From NCBI RefSeq assembly GCF_004125265.1, contig NZ_RDTE01000003.1, positions 1,922,001 through 1,986,000 on the forward strand: a DNA stretch of 64,000 bases, in the 5' to 3' direction. The DNA comes from Streptomyces lydicus. GTDB lineage: Bacteria; Actinomycetota; Actinomycetes; Streptomycetales; Streptomycetaceae. The notes beneath the pieces were generated by a model. The model had not been told where the DNA came from. It saw only the letters and a program-made list of their open reading frames with translations, and searched no databases. Below, piece by piece: positions 26,728 through 36,088 of this stretch (the stretch's first letter is position 1; each line of letters opens with the position of its first letter). The translations under genes were made by a program, and so were the position numbers.

Positions 26728-27381
26728 GTGAGCACCCTGCGTTTCCGTCGTACCGCCCTCGCCGTCACCGCGGCCGCGGTCCTGCCGATCGCACTGGCCG
26801 CCTGCTCCAACGACATGGACAGCAAGGACAAGGCGTCCGACAAGTCCTCGACCGCCTCCAAGTCCTCGAAGGACAGCAGCGCAGACAGCGGCATGGACAC
26901 CATGGCCAAGCCGTTCGGCCCGGCCTGTTCGACGGTGCCCAAGGACGGTAAGGGCAGCTTCGACGGCATGGCCAAGGACCCGGTCGCCACCGCCGCCTCG
27001 AACAATCCGGCCCTGTCCACCCTGGTCACCGCGGTGAAGAAGGCGGGCCTGGTCGACACGCTCAACAGCGCCAAGAACATCACCGTCTTCGCGCCGACCA
27101 ACGACGCCTTCAGCAAGATCCCCAAGGCCCAGCTCGACAAGGTCCTCGCCGACAAGGCGATGCTGACCAAGATCCTGACCGGTCACGTCGTCGGCGAGAA
27201 GATCTCCCCCGACAGGCTGCCCGACGGCTCCTTCGACACCCTGGCGAAGAGCAAGCTGACGACCTCCGGCTCCGGTGAGTCGTACAAGGTAGACGACTCG
27301 GCCAAGATCGTCTGCGGCAACGTGCAGACCGCCAACGCCACCGTCCACATCATCGACTCGGTCCTCCTCCCCAGGAAGTAG
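26728..27381 (+). CDS. Fasciclin-domain lipoprotein (MPT70-like)
   Basis: A 217-residue lipoprotein from GTG 26728 with GGAG upstream. The signal is STLRFRRTALAVTAAAVLPI with lipobox LAAC. A long serine/lysine-rich linker follows, then one fasciclin domain: NPALSTLVTAVKKAGLVDTL, NITVFAPTNDAFSKIP, LTGHVVGEKIS, and VHIIDSVLLP at the end. Such proteins act in adhesion or stress, and in actinobacteria are under SigK/RskA control. A strong terminator follows. Confidence 0.88.
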   Translation: MSTLRFRRTALAVTAAAVLPIALAACSNDMDSKDKASDKSSTASKSSKDSSADSGMDTMAKPFGPACSTVPKDGKGSFDGMAKDPVATAASNNPALSTLVTAVKKAGLVDTLNSAKNITVFAPTNDAFSKIPKAQLDKVLADKAMLTKILTGHVVGEKISPDRLPDGSFDTLAKSKLTTSGSGESYKVDDSAKIVCGNVQTANATVHIIDSVLLPRK

Positions 27382-27418
27382 GCCGGACCCGGGACTCCCC
27401 CGCCCCGGTGGGGGCAGA

Positions 27419-27464
27419 CGGGCCTTTGGCTGCCGCGCATGGGACAGCGGCAGCCGAAGGCCCG
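27419..27464 (+). terminator. 18-bp stem-loop after the fasciclin gene
   Basis: The arms CGGGCCTTTGGCTGCCGC and GCGGCAGCCGAAGGCCCG pair over 18 positions with one G.U pair and a 10-nt loop, followed by CTTCTTTG. It lies 38 bases after the fasciclin stop. Confidence 0.85.
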
Positions 27465-27576
27465 CTTCTTTGTGATCGGAGCCGGACCCTACGGCCCGAA
27501 GCCTCCCACCGGCTGGGTGCGGCAGCTCCGCCCCCCATCTAGGGCTTGTCCTGTCGATCTCGGCCGTCCCCAGCGG

Positions 27577-27921
27577 TCACACTCCGATGAAGCTCACCGT
27601 CTCCGTCATGTCCGCCCGCCCGGTACGCAGCCGTGGCACGCCTTCCTTCTCAAATCCCACTGAGATGCCGCAGAACAGCACGAGCTCGTCATCGGCTCCG
27701 ACTGTTCGGCTGACGGTCTTGCGGTACATGGTCCACATCACCTGGGGGCAGCTGTGCAACCCTTCCGCCCTCAGCAACAGCATGACCGTCTGCAAGTACA
27801 TTCCCGCGTCACCCCACTGTCCGGGCCCCATCGTCCGGTCGAGGTAGCAGAACAAGACGACCGGCGCCCCGAACGCCTCCGAGTTCAAGGTAGCGACGAG
27901 AGCACTCCACAGCCGGGACAG
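27577..27921 (-). pseudogene. Nitroreductase, C-terminal remnant
   Basis: The minus-strand frame reads FGAPVVLFCYLDRTMGPGQW, GDAGMYLQTVMLLLRAEGLH, and GADDELVLFCGISVGF, the C-terminal half of an FMN nitroreductase. The N-terminal half with the FMN-binding RRS/R motif is absent and the text ahead of it is not homologous. It is a truncated dead gene next to a broken integrase. Confidence 0.75.
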
Positions 27922-28247
27922 CCGATCTGCTTCGTCGTGACCCGAGCCCGGACAACCAGAGACTCTCTGTCGAGCACTACGTTTTCGATCAGAACAACCT
28001 CGACCTGGTGGAGCCACAGCCCCTGACGCCTGATGTGGGGTTTCGCCGGCGCATGTGATCGATCCGTTCGCAACGGGCACTGGAACTACCGAGACAGGAG
28101 ATCCATGCCCCTTTCGTACAGCGTCGTGCCGGACAAGAGCAGGAAGCCCACCAGCGCGAAAAGCCGCGCCGTGTTCTCCCGCGCATTGGCCTGAGCTCGT
28201 GCCACCAGGGAGCCCGCGCGGTCAACTACCTGCGTCTGATCGGGAAA

Positions 28248-29100
28248 TTGATCCCTGTACCGCAGCCGGACGCCTCTCTCGTGCGGGCCAGATACGTCGC
28301 CGACACGCTGCCTGCGCCGTTTGCAGCCTCCGTTCACACGTGGATCAACGTCCTGTGCGGCGAGGCCAGTCACCCAAGCCGCCCACTGGCCTCGTCCACC
28401 ATCTATCACTACGTCCTGCGTGCCCGCACCGCGCTGGATGGCTGGGCGCAAGCCGGCATCGACGATTTGCGCTCCGTCACCAGAGAAGACATCGACGGGG
28501 TGCTGAGCCCCCTGCGCGTCGCGGCGGCCAAGTCCATACGGAGCGCGCTGCGCTCGCTGTTCAGAGCGCTGAAGCGGGAGAGGCTAATTTTCCAGGATCC
28601 GGCGCGCAATGTCTCGCTGAGCGTGGCCCGCCCGTTACCCGTCCCCCTGGCCACTGACCTGCTGCGCGGTGTGCTGGACACCACGTCCGATCCAAGGGTT
28701 CGACTCTGCCTGGCGCTGAGCGCCATCCACGCCCTCGGTGCTGGCGACCAGCGTGCACTCCGGCTCGATAGCCTCGACCGCGCTCACGGCCGACTGGTCG
28801 TCCGCCCCGGCCACACCCATCTACCTGGATGACGTCACACAGGTCTTGGCCACCGAATGGCTCGGCGAACGCCACCGGCGGTGGCCGACCAGCGCCAACC
28901 CCTACCTACTGGTCACCCGCCGGACCGCCGTGGACGACACCCACCCCATGATCAACCCAACCGCGATCACCAAGCATTTCGCCCGCATCGGACTCCAGCC
29001 CAGCCGCATGCGCATCGACCGCATCCTCGACGAAGCAAAGCACACCGCCGACCCGCTGCACCTGATGAGACTCTTCGGCCTGGCCCCACCACCGCCATGA
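28248..29100 (+). pseudogene. Tyrosine-recombinase-like integrase, frameshifted
   Basis: The first part (to about 28830) has the core-binding-domain text STIYHYVLRARTALDGWAQ, SVTREDIDGVL and FRALKRERLIFQDPARNV, then a catalytic-domain start. It ends in one frame, and the protein continues in another as IYLDDVTQVLATEWLGERHR, NPTAITKHFARIGLQPSRMR and IDRILDEAKHTADPLHLMRL. The R..H-x-R..Y catalytic set is not all recognisable, so it may belong to an integrase-like family that has lost activity. It is surely broken by a frameshift near 28820. Confidence 0.7.
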
Positions 29101-29377
29101 GATACCTCCACGCTGCCCACCCCGCCGGCTACCGCCCGGACCCTATCCACGCCTGCCCCCTCTGATCGCAGCACCAGCCCACCTTCACGCCCCGTGCTGT
29201 ACCCGGTGCAGGTCGATGGGCGGCGTCGCGGGTATGCCGGACGACCAGGGCGGTGAACAGGCGCTGGATCTCGCTGCAGGTGAGCGGGAATCGGCGGGCC
29301 GATGTGGTTCGGCAGAGAGCTCGGCGGGGCAGGCCCGCAGGCGGAGCCTGCGGGCCTGCCTGGAGCGGGGCGAGCGG
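29101..29377. other. Gap holding a shared terminator
   Basis: No gene. The region ends in the palindrome at 29328-29360. Confidence 0.5.
29328..29360. terminator. Perfect 15-bp hairpin, bidirectional
   Basis: GGCAGGCCCGCAGGC and GCCTGCGGGCCTGCC flank a GGA loop. It lies 17 bases downstream of the ricin-type protein stop (minus strand) and can serve both strands. T runs are absent. Confidence 0.8.
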
Positions 29378-30562
29378 CTACGGGCGCCCGGGGTCGTTCT
29401 GCTTGCAGACTTCCGCGGCGCTGTCAGAGGTGCAGCCGATGACGCTGCTGTTCTTGGCGTCGGTTCCCTCCTGGGCAGGGACGGTGGCGGTTCCGGCCCC
29501 CGTCCACGTGGTCCCCAGATCGTTGGTGAAGGTCCACGTACCGGTCACCTCCTTCGTCAGCTGGGCGCGCATGATCCAACCGTACTGATTGGGCTTGACG
29601 TGGATGGTGACGTTTCCACCCTGCGCCTGATCCGTCCTCCAGCTGTTCGACCAGTTCCCTTGGATCGCGACGTCGACCTTCCCCTGCACAGGCCCATCCT
29701 TCGGACCGAAGGAGATGCCCGCCGTGGTGGTGACGGAACCTCCAGCAGTGTAGGTATATCCGGTGGTCTGGCTCCAATTCACCTGCTTGTCCAGGGGGTC
29801 GGTTGTGTAATTCACCGCCGTTCCACCGTCAGTCGTCACGTTTTTGAAGTCACCGAGAGTTGCGGTGGTGTAGCTATCCACCTTGTACGTTGCCGACTTG
29901 ATGGCGCTGGACCCGGCCTCGAACTGGTTCAGGGCGTACCTGGTGGCCAGGCCCTTCAACGTGTCATCTGTGGCAGCTGATTCGATTCCGCCGACGCCGA
30001 CCGACCACGCTTGGTTGGGTTTGTTGGTCCCGCAATCGTAGAGGCCCACCGTGGCGCCTTCGCTGCTACCTCCGTTGGCGTCCATGCACTTGTTGTTGCT
30101 GACGTTCCGGATGACATATTTGCTCTCCGCGGCATCGGAAGGCTGGAGGTACCAGTTCTCTTCGGCGGAACCGTCGCAGTCCCACTGGTCGATGCGCTCG
30201 GATCCCTCCTTGAAGTCGAGGCACATCCCCGTCTTTTCGACCTTGATCCGGAAACTCCCGTCCTCGTTGGGGAGGAAGCTCAAAGATCCGTCCTTCGGTT
30301 CCTTCCGCACGACGGTTTCAGTCCCGGCGACTGGCGGCTCGTCCGCCAAATCCAGATACCGCAAGCCACTGGTGAGGTCATCCTGATTCGGAAGCACAGC
30401 GATTTTCAGGCCCGTAATGGCGGGCATGGCAGTCGAATCGTCCGCATGGGCCGTTCCGGCACCCAGCGGCGATATCGCGATGCCGAGTGCGGTCAGGGCG
30501 ACGGGGAGGAGCGTGGCGATCCCACGCAGCCCCGGGCTGCGTTGGAGCGTGGCTACAGTCAT
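29378..30562 (-). CDS. Secreted ricin-lectin plus beta-pore-toxin-like protein
   Basis: The 394-residue precursor has a signal peptide of about 41 residues (cleavage after GTAHA). Residues about 90-180 are a ricin B-type carbohydrate-binding domain (CLDFKEGSERIDQWDCDG, NKCMDANGGSSEGATVGLYD, NKPNQAWSV). Residues 190-394 are rich in Ser/Thr with alternating polar and hydrophobic residues: YTTATLGDFKNVTTDGG, then QTTGYTYTAGGSVTTTAG and VDVAIQGNWSNSWRTDQ. This pattern is typical of aerolysin/ETX-MTX2-type beta-pore formers, where such strands insert as a barrel. The domain call is by pattern, not by alignment. The gene lies downstream of, and in the same direction as, a LAL regulator. Confidence 0.65.
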   Translation of the reverse strand: MTVATLQRSPGLRGIATLLPVALTALGIAISPLGAGTAHADDSTAMPAITGLKIAVLPNQDDLTSGLRYLDLADEPPVAGTETVVRKEPKDGSLSFLPNEDGSFRIKVEKTGMCLDFKEGSERIDQWDCDGSAEENWYLQPSDAAESKYVIRNVSNNKCMDANGGSSEGATVGLYDCGTNKPNQAWSVGVGGIESAATDDTLKGLATRYALNQFEAGSSAIKSATYKVDSYTTATLGDFKNVTTDGGTAVNYTTDPLDKQVNWSQTTGYTYTAGGSVTTTAGISFGPKDGPVQGKVDVAIQGNWSNSWRTDQAQGGNVTIHVKPNQYGWIMRAQLTKEVTGTWTFTNDLGTTWTGAGTATVPAQEGTDAKNSSVIGCTSDSAAEVCKQNDPGRP

Positions 30563-30766
30563 GCTTTCCGGTTCTCTTTCGGTAGGTCGTGCTTATCGGG
30601 CGGACTCTGATGGCCGGCCCAACAACGCCCACGGCAACGTCTCCCGAGCGTTGAGGAGGGCTGGCCTGGCGGGCGCGGCCTGGCCAAAGTACGTCCGTGC
30701 CAGGGCTGATACATCCCTCACCTGAAGTAGGACTTCTTCAGATGTCCGATGGGGGGTGGGGTGCGG

Positions 30767-33619
30767 TCAGTCCTGTGGGTGCGACCGGTCCGGGGTCCGC
30801 CGGCGAATGACCTCGGCGGCGAGTTCGACGCGTGAAGTCATTCCCAGTTTTCCGAGGATGTTCGAGACGTGTGTGCTGACGGTGTGTCGTGAGATGGACA
30901 TACGTTCGGCGATCTCGGGGTTGGAGTGGCCGCCTGCGATGTGGTCGGCGACGATCCGTTCGGTCTGGGTGAGGGCGTTCCACCCGTCGCGGGCGCTGTT
31001 TCGTGGGCTTCGCACGCCTCGGCGGACGCCGACGGCGCGCAGGCGGGATGTGGCGCGGGCCGCGTCCCATTGGGCGTCCAGGCGTGTGTAGATCTCCCAC
31101 GCTTGGTTGAGCAGGGTTCGGGCCTGGGCTGGTTGTCGGTTGTGGGCCAGCAGCTCCGCCGCGTCGGTGTAGGCATGTGCCTCGTTCAGTGGCCGTGGCG
31201 CGTTCCGGTAGCAGCGGGCCGCTTCCAGGAGCAGATCGGGGTCCTGTGCGAGGAGCCCTTGGCAGCGGTAGGCGTCACCGAGGTGGTACGGGCCGCCGCC
31301 TTGGTCGGCCCGTGTTCGGGCGGCCAAGGTGTATCGCCGCGCGTGAGTCGAGTCGCCCTGGGCCAGGGCGAGCCGGACGAGATCGGGCGTGAGAGAGGAG
31401 AGGCTCAGCTGGCCCGGTAGGTGGCCGATGCCATGGTCGAAGGCGTGGGCGAGCCGGGTGTAGGCGCGCTCGGGGCTGCCCTGGGCCTCGTCGACAAGGG
31501 CGCTGGCGCGCAGCGGCAAGTACTCGAAGAACCGGGCGACCGTTCCGTTGTCCGATGCTGCGGGCGTGTCGATCAGGTGCGCTTCGGCAGTGGTCTGCCG
31601 GCCTTGGTGCACAGCGATCAGTGCCGCCACCGCCCGCAGTGCCCGGCCCATCTCGAAGTGTTCGCCGGGAGTGAGACCGGCCTTGACTTCTGCGAGGGCT
31701 TCATCCCAGCTGCCGGTGTTGAATGCGAGGAGGGCGCGGGCGAGGTGGTACCGGGGCGGGAAGACTCCCCCGGTGTGTTTGGTTGCCGTGTGGATGGCGT
31801 CGAGGGTGCGCTGCGCGTCGGGGATGCGATCGAGATCGATGTAGCAATTGGCCAGGGCGAGTTGCAGCCCGATCCGCTGTGCCGGGTGGGTCGTTTCCGG
31901 TGTGAGCCGTGATGCCTGCTGTGCCAGTTCCAGCGCTTCGGCGTCAGGCGCTTCGAGCATGCGCTTGGATGCCAGGACGCGCAGAGCGTTGGCCAGGGCG
32001 GGGCGGTCGCCATGCTCCTCAGCCGAGTGCCGGGCAGTCACCGCGACCGCCTCGGCCTCCGGCATCTCGCCCAGCGCGAACAGGCACACCGCGCTGAACG
32101 CCTCGAACCGGATCGCCTCGACCGCCGGCACGCCGGCGCTCGCATGCGCGGCTCTCGCCTCGGTGAGCGCCAGGTCAGGCCGGTCGCGAGCGAGCATGGC
32201 CTGGACAATGATCCAGCGCATCGGGCTTTCCAATTTGGGATCACGGGTCCTGGCCAGTGCGCATCGGGCGCTTTCCTCCGCCTCGGCCAAGCGGCCGGAA
32301 GAGAGCTGCGCGAGGGCGCGGTGCAGGTGGAGGTGGTCGGTCCTTGGATCGCTGGGGTCGGCGAGCGTCAGTGCCGTATCGAGCAGGCGCAGGGCCATTG
32401 CCGGCGCTCGCGCCGTGAGCCGTGCCGCGGCCCCCTCGAGCCAGGTGGTCAAAAACTCCCCGGCCGGTGCCGCCTCGAGCAGATGCTCGGCGACCCGTTC
32501 GGGGGCCGCCCCGGCGCCTGCGAGGGCCTGCGCCGTTCTCAAGTGCAGCATGGCGCGGACCGAGCCCGGCACCGCGTCGTACAGAGCGTGCCGTATGAGG
32601 TCGTGACGGAAGACCAGCCGGTCGCCGGCATCCCGCAGCACTCCGGCCGCTTCGGCCTCCACGACGATGCCGAGCAGGTCATCTGCCGGCTTGTGCAGGA
32701 CCGCCGCGAGATCGGTGACCGTGCAGCTGGCTCCCAGCACGGAGGCGACACGCAGCGCCTGCAGCACCTCATCGCGCAGATACCGCAGCCGATGCACCAC
32801 CAGCGTGGTCAGCGGCGGCAGCGGACAGCCGACGGTGACCTCCGCGATTCCCTCGCGGGTCTCGATTGCCCCCTCGCGCACCAGAGCGGCGACCAGCTCC
32901 GTGAGGTACAACGGGTTTCCCGCCGCCCCCTCGGCCATGCGCCGCAATCGCGGACCGGCCTCACCGCCGCACAGGTCCGCCAGCAGAGCTGACACGGCCG
33001 GGCGGCTCAGCGGTGCCAGCTCCAGCACGGTGCGGTTGGCCATGGCCAGACACTGCGACAGCCGGGCGACTTGCCCGACCTTCGGCACCGGCCGGTAGGC
33101 CCCGACGATCAAAAGCGGCAGCTGAGGGACCGACCGCACCAGCCGGTCCAACACCGCCAGACTCGCTGAGTCGGCCCACTGGAGATCGTCGAGAAACAAC
33201 GCCAGCGGTCCCTGCGAACACAAGTCTTCGACCAGACCGAGGATCGCCTCGACGGTGGCGGAGTCCGCCTCGTCCGTCCCGCCCATCGCACCCGGCATTC
33301 CGTACCGGGTGTCGCCTTGCAGGATCTCGGCGACCCGGGCCCGGGGTGCTTCGGTTGACGCCGCATCCACGCCCAGGCAGGCCGAGATCAAGGCGAAGGG
33401 ACGCTGCTGTTCCAGCTCCTGGGCCGACCCGTACAGCGCCGGCATCCCCAGCGACTCCGCGGCCGCCGCGGCCAGCTCCAACACGACGGTTTTGCCCAGG
33501 CCGGCCTCACCGACGACGTACGCCGCCTGCCCCTCACCCGCCCTCGCGGATGCCGCCAGTCTCGCTATTTCCGCCGTCTCGGCCTCGCGACCCACCGGAC
33601 GCCCTGCGGAATACACCAT
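30767..33619 (-). CDS. LuxR-family LAL regulator (ATPase-TPR-HTH)
   Basis: A 950-residue regulator. Residues 37-44 are the Walker A motif GEAGLGKT and 139-147 the Walker B LALFLDDLQ. An AAA/STAND-type ATPase is followed by a long alpha-helical, TPR-like region. The last 65 residues are a LuxR-type HTH (LTQTERIVADHIAGGHSNPE, IAERMSISRHTVSTHVSNIL). LAL proteins are pathway activators for specialised metabolism or sugar use. ATG 33619 has AGAGGTGA upstream, and a 22-bp direct repeat overlaps the leader. The ricin-type toxin gene downstream is a candidate target. Confidence 0.85.
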   Translation of the reverse strand: MVYSAGRPVGREAETAEIARLAASARAGEGQAAYVVGEAGLGKTVVLELAAAAAESLGMPALYGSAQELEQQRPFALISACLGVDAASTEAPRARVAEILQGDTRYGMPGAMGGTDEADSATVEAILGLVEDLCSQGPLALFLDDLQWADSASLAVLDRLVRSVPQLPLLIVGAYRPVPKVGQVARLSQCLAMANRTVLELAPLSRPAVSALLADLCGGEAGPRLRRMAEGAAGNPLYLTELVAALVREGAIETREGIAEVTVGCPLPPLTTLVVHRLRYLRDEVLQALRVASVLGASCTVTDLAAVLHKPADDLLGIVVEAEAAGVLRDAGDRLVFRHDLIRHALYDAVPGSVRAMLHLRTAQALAGAGAAPERVAEHLLEAAPAGEFLTTWLEGAAARLTARAPAMALRLLDTALTLADPSDPRTDHLHLHRALAQLSSGRLAEAEESARCALARTRDPKLESPMRWIIVQAMLARDRPDLALTEARAAHASAGVPAVEAIRFEAFSAVCLFALGEMPEAEAVAVTARHSAEEHGDRPALANALRVLASKRMLEAPDAEALELAQQASRLTPETTHPAQRIGLQLALANCYIDLDRIPDAQRTLDAIHTATKHTGGVFPPRYHLARALLAFNTGSWDEALAEVKAGLTPGEHFEMGRALRAVAALIAVHQGRQTTAEAHLIDTPAASDNGTVARFFEYLPLRASALVDEAQGSPERAYTRLAHAFDHGIGHLPGQLSLSSLTPDLVRLALAQGDSTHARRYTLAARTRADQGGGPYHLGDAYRCQGLLAQDPDLLLEAARCYRNAPRPLNEAHAYTDAAELLAHNRQPAQARTLLNQAWEIYTRLDAQWDAARATSRLRAVGVRRGVRSPRNSARDGWNALTQTERIVADHIAGGHSNPEIAERMSISRHTVSTHVSNILGKLGMTSRVELAAEVIRRRTPDRSHPQD

Positions 33620-33629
33620 GCGTTCACCT

Positions 33630-33688
33630 CTGTGCGCCGATCCTTAAACGGAAGGGACACACCACGCTGTGCATCGGTCCTTAAACGG
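33630..33688 (-). repeat. 22-bp direct repeats in the LAL gene's 5' region
   Basis: Two 22-nt units at 33630-33651 and 33667-33688, 37 bp apart, agree in 19 positions. On the minus strand both begin CCGTTTAAGGA and end GCACAG. The nearer one lies 11 bases before the start codon. The AT-rich CGTTTAAGG core stands out in this GC-rich DNA. They may be binding sites for the LAL protein itself or another regulator. Confidence 0.7.
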
Positions 33689-33925
33689 TAGAGGGGCAGG
33701 TCAAGCCGCTGCTGCCGATGCGGTCGCGGTGCACCGGCCGGCCCTGCCCCCGGCAGCCGTTTGCCGACCACGGCCATGACATCGACACAGAGTGGTGGAG
33801 CGCGCGCACGCCTGGATCCAACGGGCGGGGGCGGCGAACTGCGCTGCGGTCGTCTCGCGACCTGCTGCACCGAGCAGCTGGTCAGCAAGGTAGACGGGCA
33901 CCATTACCCCTTGGGGCATGCGCCG

Positions 33926-34363
33926 TTACCCCGGGCGGCCGGTCGACTTGAGCGTTTTCAGTGCGGAGATCACCGCGTCGAGCTCCGCGTCGCGTAGTCC
34001 GGGAAGCATCCGTCGCAGAGTCGGCTCGGCGTCCCGGCTCCTGGCTTGCCGGGCCCGTGTGCGGGCATGCTCGGCGATCTTGGCGACGGTCCGGCGTCGG
34101 TCGGCCGGATCGGTTCCCAGCTCGACCAGGCCCCGCTTGTGCAGTGATGCCACCACGGTGGATACCCGGCTCTGGGCGAAGCCGGTGCGCTGGGCGATCG
34201 CTCCCACCGGCTGCGGACCGGTGATGTCCAGGCACTCCAGCACCAGCAGCCCGGTCGGCCCCAGGTCTGAGGCGCCCTTCATCGCCGAGGTCGCGGCAGC
34301 GGTGAGCCGCCTGCCGAGATGGTGCAGCTCAGCGAGGTTCATGGGACTGGTCAGTGGTAGCAC
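33926..34363 (-). CDS. MarR-family regulator, copy 1
   Basis: A 145-residue winged-helix regulator starting at GTG 34363, seven bases after GGAGG (VLPLTSPMNLAELHHLG). The wHTH includes PVGAIAQRTGFAQSRVSTVV and LHKRGLVELGTDPADRRRTV, the MarR recognition helix and wing with the DxR turn. It is divergent from the P450 operon at 34518, with the palindromic site 34389-34424 between them, so it most likely represses that operon and itself. A near-identical copy is at 37830-38297. Confidence 0.88.
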   Translation of the reverse strand: MLPLTSPMNLAELHHLGRRLTAAATSAMKGASDLGPTGLLVLECLDITGPQPVGAIAQRTGFAQSRVSTVVASLHKRGLVELGTDPADRRRTVAKIAEHARTRARQARSRDAEPTLRRMLPGLRDAELDAVISALKTLKSTGRPG

Positions 34364-34388
34364 GCACACTCCTCCAAATATCTCCGAT

Positions 34389-34424
34389 GATACATCCATA
34401 GTAATGCATCACCAATGATGTATC
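34389..34424. promoter_or_regulatory. MarR operator candidate, site 1
   Basis: GATACATC and its reverse complement GATGTATC sit 36 bp apart outer to outer. Inside is a second inverted pair, ATGCATCAC-CA-ATGATGTAT (two mismatches). Copy 2, at 38325-38360, has the same length and outer arms. Both lie between a MarR gene and a divergent operon. Confidence 0.7.
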
Positions 34425-34517
34425 GTGGGAGATGCTTTCACCCCGAGAGGCGTGCCGTCCCCTTGGGTGACGTCCGACTCATGACGCACGCCCATGCCGG
34501 TGTGCCTGAGGAGCGAG

Positions 34518-35792
34518 ATGAGCGAGATGAGCGAGATGACACTTCCCACCACCCCGGCGCGGCTGCCCGTCCAGCCCTCGAGCGGCTGCCCCTTCGCCCT
34601 GCCCCCGGTCTCCGCCTTGTTCGACCAGGAGGGCCCCCACACGGAATTCAACACCCTGCGCACCGAGGAGCCGATCTCCAAGATCTGCCTTCCGGACGGA
34701 AGTTGGGCCTGGTTGGTCACGCGCTACAGCGACATCCGGGCGGTCCTCGGCGATACTCGCTTCAGCTCCGACACCACCGTCCACGGCTACCCGCTCAGCG
34801 GTATGACCGGTGGCCCTAACCCCCAAAATCGCAGCTTCGTCCACATGGACCCGCCTGAGCACACCCGGCTGCGCCGGATGGTCACCCGGGAGTTCATGGT
34901 CAAGCGGGTCGAGGCGCTGCGCCCGGAGATCCGGCAGATCACGGAGGAACTCTGTGATGCGATGGAGCGTGCCGAGCGGGATGTGCACAGCGGGGTGGAC
35001 CTCGTCGAGGCGCTGGCTCTGCCCGTCCCGTCGCTGGTCATCAGTCTGTTGCTGGGCGTCCCGTACGACGACCACGACATCTTTCAGCAGCTCACCGGCA
35101 GGCTGCTCTCCCGCAATGTCCCCGATGGCGAGCGGGAGGCTGCCCGTCGCGAACTGTATGCCTACCTCGACCGGTTGGTTACCTCGAAGGAGGCGGACCC
35201 GGGGGATGACATCCTCGGCCGGCTCATCGTCGAACAGCAGCAGACCGGCGAGATCACCCACGACGAGGTGCTTGTCTTCGCCGCCTCGCTGCTGATTGCC
35301 GGGCACGAGACCACCGCCAACATGATCGGGCTCAGCGCCCTGAGCCTGATGCATGATCAGGAGTCCGCCGACCAGCTGCGCGAGGACCCCTCTCTGATCC
35401 GCGGCGCCGTCGAGGAATTGCTGCGCTTCCACAGCATCTCCCGCAACGGGCCGCGCCGGGCCGCCACCGTCGATATCGAGATCGACGGGCACCTCATCCG
35501 TGCCGGCGAGGGCGTCGTGGTGTCCGTGCCATCCGCCAACCGTGACGAGAGCGTCTTCGCAGACGCCGAACGGCTCGATGTGTGCCGCCCCAACGCCCAG
35601 CACCACGTCGCCTTCGGATACGGCATCCACCAGTGCCTCGGCCAGGCCCTGGCCCGCGTCGAACTCCAGGTGGTGATCGACACGCTGCTGCGCCGTTTCC
35701 CCACGATGCGGCCCGCGGTGCCGATCGAGGAGATCCCCTTCCGCACGGATATGACGATCTACGGCTGCCACGCCCTGCCGGTCACCTGGTGA
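34518..35792 (+). CDS. Cytochrome P450
   Basis: A 424-residue soluble P450. The I-helix is LLIAGHETTANMIGLSAL (about 257-274), the ExxR motif is in GAVEELLRFHSIS, and the haem loop is FGYGIHQCLGQALARVEL with the Cys ligand near residue 373. It resembles the CYP105-like bacterial type that works with a 3Fe-4S ferredoxin and a flavin reductase, both encoded next. The start region has three GAGCGAGATGA copies giving ATGs at 34518, 34527 and 34536; GAGGAG fits 34518 best. The substrate is unknown. The operon faces MarR copy 1. Confidence 0.9.
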   Translation: MSEMSEMTLPTTPARLPVQPSSGCPFALPPVSALFDQEGPHTEFNTLRTEEPISKICLPDGSWAWLVTRYSDIRAVLGDTRFSSDTTVHGYPLSGMTGGPNPQNRSFVHMDPPEHTRLRRMVTREFMVKRVEALRPEIRQITEELCDAMERAERDVHSGVDLVEALALPVPSLVISLLLGVPYDDHDIFQQLTGRLLSRNVPDGEREAARRELYAYLDRLVTSKEADPGDDILGRLIVEQQQTGEITHDEVLVFAASLLIAGHETTANMIGLSALSLMHDQESADQLREDPSLIRGAVEELLRFHSISRNGPRRAATVDIEIDGHLIRAGEGVVVSVPSANRDESVFADAERLDVCRPNAQHHVAFGYGIHQCLGQALARVELQVVIDTLLRRFPTMRPAVPIEEIPFRTDMTIYGCHALPVTW

Positions 35793-35893
35793 CGTCTGCC
35801 GACACCGGGCGGCCCGTCGCCCCGTCAGGCGGGCGCGGCCCCGCCGCCGCCCGCGTCCCCGAGTCCCCCGCCACAGAAACTGGAATTCCTGCC

Positions 35894-36088
35894 ATGAAGA
35901 TCACCCTTGACGCCGAGAAGTGCTGCGCCGCCGGACAGTGCGTGCTGGTCGCCCCCGAGGTCTTCGACCAGCGCGACGAGGATGGCGTTGTGGTACTCCT
36001 CGACGCCGAACCGCCCGCCGGGCAGCACGACGCAGTCCGTGAGGCGGCCGCCATCTGCCCGGCCGCCGTGATCGAGGTGCACGTATGA
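35894..36088 (+). CDS. 3Fe-4S ferredoxin
   Basis: A 64-residue protein with the cluster residues in EKCCAAGQCVLVAPEVF (C-x5-C) and AAAICPAAVIEV near the C-terminus. It is the usual electron donor for actinobacterial P450s. ATG 35894 and the 36086-36088 stop overlap the reductase start as ATGA, so the two are translationally coupled. Confidence 0.9.
   Translation: MKITLDAEKCCAAGQCVLVAPEVFDQRDEDGVVVLLDAEPPAGQHDAVREAAAICPAAVIEVHV

Noticed and set aside
30718..30745. CTGAAG/CTTCAG imperfect palindrome between the LAL and toxin genes
   Set aside because: Stem is short and imperfect; it could be a weak terminator or operator but I cannot support either.
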